NCBI GenBank assembly: GCA_036375275.1
Contig: DASUSF010000071.1
Coordinates: 1-11,642 of the forward strand
Length of the DNA stretch: 11,642 bases
Origin: DASUSF01 sp036375275
GTDB taxonomy: Bacteria > Pseudomonadota > Alphaproteobacteria > Geminicoccales > Geminicoccaceae
Direction: 5' to 3'
Below the pieces are notes generated by a model. It searched no databases and was not told the origin of the DNA. It was given only the letters and a program-made list of their open reading frames with translations. Numbering within the stretch: the stretch's first letter is position 1; each line of letters opens with the position of its first letter. The translations under genes and the position numbers were made by a program. Shown here piece by piece: positions 6,466 to 11,642 of this stretch.

Positions 6466-7365
6466 TCACGCGCGTGCCGCCCGGCGCAACGCGGCTACCC
6501 GCTCGCGGTCGCCACGGAACGGGCCGACCGCCTCCAGCTTGAGGGCGGCGACGGCGGCCGCGAACCGGCCGCACTCCTCGAGGTCGGCGGTCTCCAGCCG
6601 CCGGGCGAGGTAGCCCGCGAGGTAGGTGTCGCCGCACCCGGTGGGGTCGACCTCGACCGCGGGGCGGTACGCCGGGATCGGGATCCGCCGGTCGCCCTCG
6701 AACAGGATCGAGCCGCGGTCCGCTTTCGTGATCACGACCTCGCCGGCGCCGGCGCGAAGCGCCGCCCGGGCGCCGTCGTCGACCTCGCCGGCCCCGGTGA
6801 AGGTCAGGATCTCGGCCTCGTCCGCCTTGAGGACGTGGATCGCGCCGAGATCGCCGCTCGCCCGCGGCGGCCGCGGCTCGACCCGTCCCCCCTCGACCCG
6901 CCGGATCAGCCCCTGCACGTCGAGGGCGACCCGACCGCCGCGGCCGAGGCAGGCGGCGGCGAGGCCGTCGTCGAGATCGTCGTGGCGGAGCGGGCCGAGG
7001 TGCCAGACCAGGGCCTCGAGGCGCCGCAGGTCCGCCGGCCCGATCGGCGGCGCCTGCTGGTCGACCCGCTGCGCCCGGCGCGCGCCCGGCGCGGTCGAAT
7101 CGATGTTCCGGAAGACCGTCGAGCGCGGCGCGCCGAGATTGACCACCGTCACCCCGAGCGCCCAGAGGCCGCCGAGCAGCAGCCCCTCGTCCGCCGCCGC
7201 GACCCGGGTCAGGACGGCCGCCCGGAGCCCGAGCCGCGCGTAGGCGACGGTCGCGTACCAGGCGGCCCCGCCGGGCTGGGGCGGATGCTCGACGCCGTCG
7301 ATCACGTTCCGGTCGAGGACCACGTGGCCGACGACGCAGACGTCGAACCCGGAGGCCTCAGACAA
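6466..7365 (-). CDS. PfkB-family carbohydrate/nucleoside kinase
   Basis: A ribokinase-fold kinase of about 299 residues that phosphorylates a sugar, nucleoside or related alcohol with ATP. The core opens with FDVCVVGHVVLDRN. The substrate-side glycine pair is at 32-33 (PGGAAWYATVAYARLG), VITKADRGS lies near 211-219, and the PfkB C-terminal signature DPTGCGDTYLAGYL begins at residue 240 with the catalytic Asp at 246. The substrate is not identifiable. The start is uncertain: the TTG at 7365 gives an 8-bp overlap (TTGTCTGA) with the hutF stop, a typical coupling geometry, and places the core close to the N-terminus. An ATG at 7416 would add 17 residues that merely run in an alternative frame of the hutF end, and neither start has a clear ribosome site. 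It is likely co-transcribed with hutF. Confidence 0.87.
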   Translation of the reverse strand: MSEASGFDVCVVGHVVLDRNVIDGVEHPPQPGGAAWYATVAYARLGLRAAVLTRVAAADEGLLLGGLWALGVTVVNLGAPRSTVFRNIDSTAPGARRAQRVDQQAPPIGPADLRRLEALVWHLGPLRHDDLDDGLAAACLGRGGRVALDVQGLIRRVEGGRVEPRPPRASGDLGAIHVLKADEAEILTFTGAGEVDDGARAALRAGAGEVVITKADRGSILFEGDRRIPIPAYRPAVEVDPTGCGDTYLAGYLARRLETADLEECGRFAAAVAALKLEAVGPFRGDRERVAALRRAARA

Positions 7366-8728
7366 GGCGCCGGACGACCCGCTGGTAGGCTTCGCCCACC
7401 ACCTCGCGCGCGGCATGGCGGCCGTCCGCGACCCGCCAGCGGCCGCCGACCATCACCCGGCGGACGGGGTTCTGGTTGCCGGAGAAGACCAGGGCGTCGA
7501 GCACCGCCTCGCCCCGCGCCGCGGCGAGGGCCGGCAGGTCGTCGTCGATCACCACGAGGTCGGCGCGGGCGCCGGGCGCGATCCGCCCGACCGGGCGGCC
7601 GAGCGCCTGCGCACCGCCTTCGAGCGCGGCGCGCCACAGCCGGGCGCCGGTGTGCGGCTGGCGCTCGTCGGCCGCGACCAGGCGGCGGAGCGCGCCGAGG
7701 CGCTGGCCGTACTCCAGCCAGCGGAGCTCCTCGATCGGGCTGACCCCGACGTGGCTGTCGGAGCCGATGCCGAACCGCCCGCCGGCCGAGAGGAACTCCG
7801 GGAGATTGAACAGCCCGTCGCCGAGGTTCGCTTCCGTGGTCGGGCAGAGGCCGGCGACCGCGGCGCTCCGGGCGAGCCGGACGGTTTCCTCCTCGTCCAT
7901 GTGGGTGGCGTGGATCAGGCACCAGCGCGGGCCGACCTCGGCCACGTCCAGGAGATGCTCGACCGGCCGCCGGCCGCACCAGGCGAGGCAGTCCCGCACC
8001 TCGCGCGCCTGCTCGGCGACATGGATGTGGACCGGCGCCGCCGGGTCCAGCGCGTCCAGCAGCGCGACCGCCTGGACCAGCTCATCGTCGGTCACCGCGC
8101 GGAGCGAGTGCGGCGCGATCCCGAAGGCGAGGTCGGGGTCGTCCCGGGTCGCATCGGCGGTCCAGGCGAGGAGCCGGCCGAAGCCGTCCAGATCATGGAG
8201 AAAACGCCGCTGGCCCTCGGCCGGCGGGGCGCCGCCGAAGCCGCCGCTGGTGTAGAGCACCGGCAGCAGGGTCAGCCCGATGCCGCTGGTCCGCCGGGCA
8301 TCCAGGATCGCCGCGGACATGGCGGCGGGCTCGTCGTACGGCCGCCCGCCCGGGGCGTGGTGCAGGTAGTGGAACTCGCCGAGGGAGGTGTAGCCGGCTT
8401 CCAGCATCTCGACCTGGACCTGGGCCGCGATCGCCCGGACGTCGTCCGGGGTCAGCCGGGCGAGGAACCGGTACATCACGTCGCGCCAGGTCCAGAACGA
8501 CGCCTCGCCCGGCTCGAGACGCTCGGCGAGCCCGGCCATGGCGCGCTGGAAGGCGTGGCCGTGCAGGTTCGGCATGCCGGGCAGGACCAGGCCCCGAACC
8601 GGCTCGCCGCCCGCCTCGGCCGCGTCCCGCGCCACCCCGACGATGTCGCCGCGGCCGTCGATCTCGATCCTGACCCGCGAGGCGATCTCGTGGCCCACGA
8701 GCGCGCGCTCGGCGAGAAGCTCCGGCAT
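7358..8728 (-). CDS. hutF: Formimidoylglutamate deiminase
   Basis: A 456-residue amidohydrolase-superfamily enzyme converting N-formimidoyl-L-glutamate to N-formyl-L-glutamate and ammonia, in the histidine-degradation branch that uses HutF and then an N-formylglutamate deformylase. The family-specific stretch PGMPNLHGHAFQRAMAGLAE is intact, with metal ligands H56 and H58 and substrate-side Q61. Later come HIHVAEQ (H236 as third metal ligand, E239), H273 and D324 in GIGSDSHVGVSP. From memory these align with the zinc and catalytic residues of Pseudomonas aeruginosa HutF with a small offset. The ATG at 8728 is chosen over one at 8746 because GGGGAAGG lies just upstream and homologues begin like PELLAERAL. 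It is divergent from hutI, with a repeat element and dyad between them, and overlaps the kinase gene at its 3' end. Confidence 0.95.
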   Translation of the reverse strand: MPELLAERALVGHEIASRVRIEIDGRGDIVGVARDAAEAGGEPVRGLVLPGMPNLHGHAFQRAMAGLAERLEPGEASFWTWRDVMYRFLARLTPDDVRAIAAQVQVEMLEAGYTSLGEFHYLHHAPGGRPYDEPAAMSAAILDARRTSGIGLTLLPVLYTSGGFGGAPPAEGQRRFLHDLDGFGRLLAWTADATRDDPDLAFGIAPHSLRAVTDDELVQAVALLDALDPAAPVHIHVAEQAREVRDCLAWCGRRPVEHLLDVAEVGPRWCLIHATHMDEEETVRLARSAAVAGLCPTTEANLGDGLFNLPEFLSAGGRFGIGSDSHVGVSPIEELRWLEYGQRLGALRRLVAADERQPHTGARLWRAALEGGAQALGRPVGRIAPGARADLVVIDDDLPALAAARGEAVLDALVFSGNQNPVRRVMVGGRWRVADGRHAAREVVGEAYQRVVRRLV

Positions 8729-8751
8729 GCCGCCTTCCCCCTGCATCGGGG

Positions 8752-8879
8752 CTAGCCCGTCTTCCAGGCAGGTGGAACCACCTGCCGGCTCGGGAAAACG
8801 GCCAAGTCGTGGAAGCCGATCGGATTCACCCGATCGGAACCGCCCGCAGGCGGTTCCGCCATATCGGGATCCGCTCTAG
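8752..8879. repeat. MITE-like element, copy 2, between hutF and hutI
   Basis: A 128-bp palindrome-rich element. Read on the minus strand from 8879, its first 59 bases (to 8821) match the element at 2396-2454 at 52 positions, including CTAGAGCGGATCCCGAT. The rest differs. Its own palindromes are GGAACCGCC/GGCGGTTCC (8836-8844 with 8849-8857), two self-complementary CCGATCGG copies (8816-8823 and 8830-8837) and GGCAGGTGG/CCACCTGCC (8767-8775 with 8778-8786). The far end, CTAG followed by a degenerate C...TTCC pattern from 8752, is a decayed version of the other terminal repeat. No coding capacity is seen. Confidence 0.72.
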
Positions 8880-8935
8880 CGGTCCGTCGGCGGACGGTCA
8901 ACCGGCTTGACCGGGCGGCGCGGCCGGGCTGGCAT
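8873..8935. promoter_or_regulatory. Divergent hutF/hutI promoter-operator candidate
   Basis: A perfect 7-bp inverted repeat, CGGTCAA (8895-8901) and TTGACCG (8907-8913), with a 5-base centre. Each arm reads as TTGACC, a near-consensus -35, outward in its own direction. Seventeen bases to the right lies TGGCAT (8930-8935) for hutI; seventeen bases to the left on minus lies TAGAGC (8878-8873) for hutF, contributed by the repeat element's end. Both -10 boxes are weak. The symmetry would let one dimeric regulator control both genes. The repeat is seen; promoter and operator roles are inference. Confidence 0.4.
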
Positions 8936-8947
8936 CGGCCGGCTTGA

Positions 8948-8953
8948 AGGAGG
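8948..8953 (+). promoter_or_regulatory. Ribosome binding site of hutI
   Basis: A perfect AGGAGG eight bases before the ATG at 8962. It rules out the upstream in-frame TTG at 8944, which lies ahead of this site. Confidence 0.85.
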
Positions 8954-8961
8954 GGCCTACC

Positions 8962-10182
8962 ATGCCGGACTTCGATCTCGTGATCACCAACGCCCGTCTC
9001 GCCACCATGGTCGAGGGGGCGACCCCGTATGGCGCGCTCGAAGGCGCGGCCCTCGGTGTCGCCGGCGGGCGGATCGCCTGGCTCGGCCCGATGGCCGACC
9101 TGCCGGCCGGGAGCGCCGCCGAGCGGATCGACGCCGACGGCGCCTGGGTGACCCCGGGGCTGATCGACCCGCACACCCACCTCGTGTTCGCGGGCGACCG
9201 CTCGGACGAGTTCGAGCAGCGGCTCCAGGGCGTGAGCTATGCCGAGGTCGCGCGACGGGGCGGCGGCATCATGGCCACCGTCCGGGCGACCCGGGCGGCC
9301 GATCCGGCGACCCTCGAGGCGCTGGCGGCAGCGCGCCTCCGCCGGCTCATGGCGGACGGCGTCACCACGGTCGAGATCAAGTCCGGCTACGGCCTCGACG
9401 GCGAAACGGAGATCCGGATGCTCGAGGTCGCGCGGGGGCTGGGCCGGACGCCGGGCGTCGACGTGGTCACGAGCTTCCTCGGCGCGCACGCGCTGCCACC
9501 GGAGCACCGGGACGACCGGGACCGCTACCTCGACGTCGTGTGCGACGCGGTGCTGCCGGCGGTCGCGGCGCGCGGGCTCGCGGACGCGGTCGACGCGTTC
9601 TGCGAAGGGATCGCCTTCTCGCCCGCGGAGACGGCCCGGGTGTTCGAGCGCGCGCGGACGCTCGGCCTGCCGGTCAAGCTGCACGCCGACCAGCTCTCCG
9701 ACCTCGGCGGCGCGGCGCTCGCCGCCCGCTTCGGCGCGCTCAGCGCCGACCATCTCGAGTACACGGGCGAGGAGGGCGCGCGGGCGATGGCCGGGGCGGG
9801 CACCGTCGCGACCCTGCTCCCCGGCGCCTTCTACATGCTCGGCGAGACCCGGAAGCCTCCGGTCGACCTGTTCCGATGGCACGGCGTCAGGATCGCGCTC
9901 GGCACCGACTGCAACCCGGGCTCGTCGCCCCTGCTCTCGCTGCTGACGGCGATGAACCTCGGCTGCGTCCTGTTCGGCCTCACCCCGGAGGAAGCGCTCC
10001 GGGCGGTGACGGTGAACGCCGCCCACGCACTCGGTCTCGCGGGCGATCGGGGCACGCTCGCGACCGGCCGGCGCGCCGACCTCGTGATCTGGCGGATCGA
10101 GCGACCGGCGGAACTCTCGGGCTGGCTCGGGCGTATTCCTGACAAGATCGTACTGAAGGACGGAGTTGTGCCGATTCCTTGA
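8962..10182 (+). CDS. hutI: Imidazolonepropionase
   Basis: A 406-residue amidohydrolase-superfamily enzyme that hydrolyses 4-imidazolone-5-propionate to N-formimidoyl-L-glutamate, the step just before HutF. Metal ligands are visible in DPHTHLVFAGDRSDEF (H71, H73, with R80 as substrate contact), H241 in HADQLSDLGG, and D316 in GTDCNPGSSP; H264 in SADHLEYT is the usual catalytic-site histidine. Length and all motifs match the family. HADQ carries a glutamine (Q244) where some homologues have glutamate, which is common in proteobacteria. The ATG at 8962 has the AGGAGG described separately. It is divergently oriented to hutF. The other histidine genes (hutH, hutU, hutG, hutC) are not in this window. 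An inverted repeat follows the stop. Confidence 0.96.
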   Translation: MPDFDLVITNARLATMVEGATPYGALEGAALGVAGGRIAWLGPMADLPAGSAAERIDADGAWVTPGLIDPHTHLVFAGDRSDEFEQRLQGVSYAEVARRGGGIMATVRATRAADPATLEALAAARLRRLMADGVTTVEIKSGYGLDGETEIRMLEVARGLGRTPGVDVVTSFLGAHALPPEHRDDRDRYLDVVCDAVLPAVAARGLADAVDAFCEGIAFSPAETARVFERARTLGLPVKLHADQLSDLGGAALAARFGALSADHLEYTGEEGARAMAGAGTVATLLPGAFYMLGETRKPPVDLFRWHGVRIALGTDCNPGSSPLLSLLTAMNLGCVLFGLTPEEALRAVTVNAAHALGLAGDRGTLATGRRADLVIWRIERPAELSGWLGRIPDKIVLKDGVVPIP

Positions 10183-10183
10183 T

Positions 10184-10208
10184 GCAAGCTCAGGCTTCAG
10201 CTTGCTTT
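10184..10208 (+). terminator. Possible terminator after hutI
   Basis: A perfect 7-bp stem GCAAGCT (10184-10190) with AGCTTGC (10199-10205) around an 8-base loop, followed by TTT, starting two bases after the hutI stop. The short T-run makes it a weak intrinsic terminator at best. It might instead be partly permissive, allowing readthrough to the hydrolase gene. Confidence 0.4.
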
Positions 10209-10214
10209 GTCCTG

Positions 10215-10229
10215 GAATTGACACAATTC
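10215..10229. promoter_or_regulatory. AT-rich inverted repeat upstream of the hydrolase gene
   Basis: GAATTG (10215-10220) and CAATTC (10224-10229) flank ACA in a stretch that is unusually AT-rich for this genome. It contains TTGACA, but no -10-like hexamer follows at 16-18 bases. It could be an operator or a promoter fragment for the hydrolase; function is unproven. Confidence 0.25.
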
Positions 10230-10307
10230 TATGCCATCAGCGGCGTGTCGGCCGTGGCGTCAACCAGCGGCCGAATGCTCGCCGAGCAGAATGGTCGAGG
10301 AGACGCC

Positions 10308-11288
10308 ATGAGTGCGGCTGGCTTCGTCCCGGCTGACTTCGAGCCGGCGCGTCCCTGGTGGGGCGGCGACCTCCAGACCGTGCGCAACTATGCGGTCAAC
10401 ATCAACCGCGCGCTCCCCGGGCACGCGTCCGAGCGCCTCGAGGTGGCGATGGACGACGGCAGCGGCGACCGCCTGGTAGGCGCGCTGCACGTGCCGCGCC
10501 AGGGCGCGCGCGGGCGGCCGCTGGTGACCCTGATCCACGGCATCGCCGGCTGCGAGAACAGCTGCTACATGGTCCTCGCCGCGGCCTTCTTCCTGACCCG
10601 CGGCTTCCCGGTGCTCCGGGTCAACCAGCGCGGCGCCGGGCCGTCCCGGCCGCACTGCCGCGGACAGTACCACGCCGGCCGCACCGACGACTTCCGCATC
10701 CTGCTCGACCGGCTCGACCCCCGCATCACCGGCAACGGCATCCTGCCGGTCGGCTTCTCGCTCGGCGGCAACATGCTGCTCAAGTATCTCGGCGAGGTCG
10801 GCCGGCACACCCCGGTGATCCGCGCCGCCACGGTCTCCGCCCCGCTCGACCTCGCGCTCAGCTGCCGGACCCTGATGCGCTGGCGCAACTTCGGCTACCA
10901 CCGCTACATCATGACCCACCTCCGCCGGAACTGCACCGGGCCCGGCGCGGAGCTGAGCGAGGAGGAGCGCCACGTCATCATCGGCGCGCGCACCCTCTGG
11001 CAGTTCGACCACCGCTTCACCGCGCCGCGGAACGGCTTCGCCTCCGCCGACGACTACTACGAAGGCAACTCGAGCCGCCGCTTCATCGGCGACATCCGGG
11101 TGCCGACCATGACCATCCACGCCAAGGACGACCCGTTCGTCCCGGTCACCCCCTACCTCGAGGTCGACTGGTCGAAGCACCCGAAGATCAGCCCGGTGCT
11201 GCCGCGGACCGGCGGCCATCTCGGCTTCCACGAGCCGTCCGGGATCTGGTACCTGCCGAAGATCCACGAGTTCTTCACCGCCCGCTGA
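10308..11288 (+). CDS. YheT-type alpha/beta hydrolase (COG0429-like)
   Basis: A 326-residue cytoplasmic alpha/beta-fold hydrolase. The family opening RPWWGGDLQT (15-24) is present, followed by the oxyanion-side LIHGIAGCENSCY (75-87), RVNQRGAGPS (104-113) and YHAGRTDD (121-128). The nucleophile elbow GFSLGGNMLLKYLGE (149-163) has S151, the acid region AKDDPFVP has D274/D275, and GGHLGF has H304, completing a Ser-Asp-His triad. These proteins are esterase-like; the natural substrate is generally unknown. The ATG at 10308 is supported by GAGGAG six bases upstream (10297-10302). Longer in-frame starts, including one overlapping the hutI stop, would add 43 residues with no family similarity. It lies 125 bp after hutI on the same strand. 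Confidence 0.92.
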   Translation: MSAAGFVPADFEPARPWWGGDLQTVRNYAVNINRALPGHASERLEVAMDDGSGDRLVGALHVPRQGARGRPLVTLIHGIAGCENSCYMVLAAAFFLTRGFPVLRVNQRGAGPSRPHCRGQYHAGRTDDFRILLDRLDPRITGNGILPVGFSLGGNMLLKYLGEVGRHTPVIRAATVSAPLDLALSCRTLMRWRNFGYHRYIMTHLRRNCTGPGAELSEEERHVIIGARTLWQFDHRFTAPRNGFASADDYYEGNSSRRFIGDIRVPTMTIHAKDDPFVPVTPYLEVDWSKHPKISPVLPRTGGHLGFHEPSGIWYLPKIHEFFTAR

Positions 11289-11333
11289 CGACCCGCCCCT
11301 CCGCCGCCGCTGACGACCCGTCCCTCCGCCGCC
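11284..11333. repeat. 25-bp tandem duplication spanning the hydrolase stop codon
   Basis: Two adjacent 25-base units, 11284-11308 and 11309-11333, differ at one position (C versus T at the 13th base). The first contains the TGA stop of the hydrolase gene (11286-11288), so the stop-codon region and its 3' flank have been duplicated. This looks like replication slippage or a small duplication in GC-rich DNA. Confidence 0.7.
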
Positions 11334-11439
11334 CCGCTTCGGAGGAGCTGGTCCGGCGTGAAGCACGCCCGGGGCCACTCCGGAATGGCGGGCGCCCGCC
11401 GGCGTTGTCCCGGCAGCGGTCGCAGCCCGGGGTGAGCTC

Positions 11440-11642
11440 GTGCGTTTCCTGCTGATCGGTCTCGCGCTCCTGCTGCTGACGGTTGTGCTGGTGGGCGGCC
11501 TCGTGGTCTGGCTGTACGCCGCCGAGCAGCTCGACCGGCGGATGAACCGGGTGGTGGCCGACCCATCGGCGCCGGTCCCGAGCGCGGCCGACCGCGCCTT
11601 CCACCAGTCCCTGTTCGTCGCCGACCTGCACGCCGACACCCT
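11440..11642 (+). CDS. Membrane-anchored M19-family dipeptidase (renal dipeptidase type), N-terminal part, cut by window edge
   Basis: The first 67 codons of a protein continuing beyond the right edge. Residues 1-26 are a single hydrophobic segment (RFLLIGLALLLLTVVLVGG...) that fits a signal anchor. The segment AFHQSLFVADLHADT follows (residues 53-67), the usual start of the catalytic domain in M19 metallodipeptidases; H64 and D66 would be its first zinc ligands. The enzymes cleave dipeptides, often with a D-residue at the C-terminal side. The GTG at 11440 is chosen because GGTGAG precedes it at close range and no other frame gives this protein. It follows the hydrolase gene after a 151-bp gap and may belong to a different transcript. 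The assignment rests on the short DLHADT motif plus anchor, so it is moderate. Confidence 0.7.
   Translation, partial: MRFLLIGLALLLLTVVLVGGLVVWLYAAEQLDRRMNRVVADPSAPVPSAADRAFHQSLFVADLHADT

Noticed and set aside
2396..8879. The two related repeats as ends of a composite transposon spanning 2396-8879
   Set aside because: The intervening genes are ordinary chromosomal metabolism genes, there is no transposase, and each copy looks like a self-contained element with its own two ends.
7415..10224. Long open frames opposite hutF and hutI
   Set aside because: Same composition artefact; the opposite strand carries proteins with complete catalytic motifs.
10218..10246. TTGACA upstream of the hydrolase as a sigma70 promoter
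   Set aside because: No -10-like hexamer occurs 16-18 bases downstream; it is better read as part of the GAATTG/CAATTC inverted repeat.
11355..11400. GGCGTG/CACGCC hairpin and GGCGGGC/GCCCGCC palindrome as a terminator after the hydrolase
   Set aside because: Short stems without a T-run in a GC-rich spacer are expected by chance; not strong enough to call.

Overview
The window is GC-rich chromosomal DNA with strong G/C preference at third codon positions. The gene content (a peptide/nickel-type ABC importer, an enolase-superfamily enzyme, and histidine-utilisation genes of the HutF/deiminase route) fits an alphaproteobacterium, perhaps a Rhodospirillales-like lineage. That placement is inference from style and content; no marker gene is present. 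I see no rRNA, tRNA, CRISPR array, prophage or intact transposase.

Left block (1-5216, all on the minus strand) reads as one operon: a Tat-exported family 5 solute-binding protein, two DppB/DppC-type permeases, a mandelate racemase/muconate lactonizing-type enzyme, then the start of a Uma2-family nuclease gene that runs off the left edge. A candidate sigma70 promoter with a dyad lies upstream of the binding-protein gene. The operon appears to take up an organic solute, which the enolase-superfamily enzyme may then racemise or dehydrate. No ATPase gene is present in the window. A 147-bp MITE-like element sits exactly between the stop codon of the first permease and the start codon of the second.

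Middle block (5542-7365) is a convergent pair separated by three bases: a three-histidine-box membrane fatty acid desaturase on plus and a PfkB-family sugar/nucleoside kinase on minus. The kinase overlaps the end of hutF by 8 bp and probably shares its transcript.

Right block (7358-11642) centres on a divergent histidine-degradation pair: hutF (formimidoylglutamate deiminase, minus) and hutI (imidazolonepropionase, plus). They encode consecutive steps, imidazolonepropionate to formimidoylglutamate to formylglutamate. Their shared upstream region holds a second copy of the MITE-like repeat and a symmetric dyad whose two arms each look like a -35 box, one for each direction. hutH, hutU, hutG and hutC are not in the window. 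After hutI come a YheT-type alpha/beta hydrolase and the first 67 codons of a membrane-anchored M19 dipeptidase, cut by the right edge.

The main unusual signals are the two related palindromic elements, one cleanly placed between two operon genes and the other forming the edge of the hutF promoter region; the unorthodox hutF-kinase coupling; and the importer-plus-enolase-superfamily module of unknown substrate. I did not find a clearly new multi-gene defence or mobile system.
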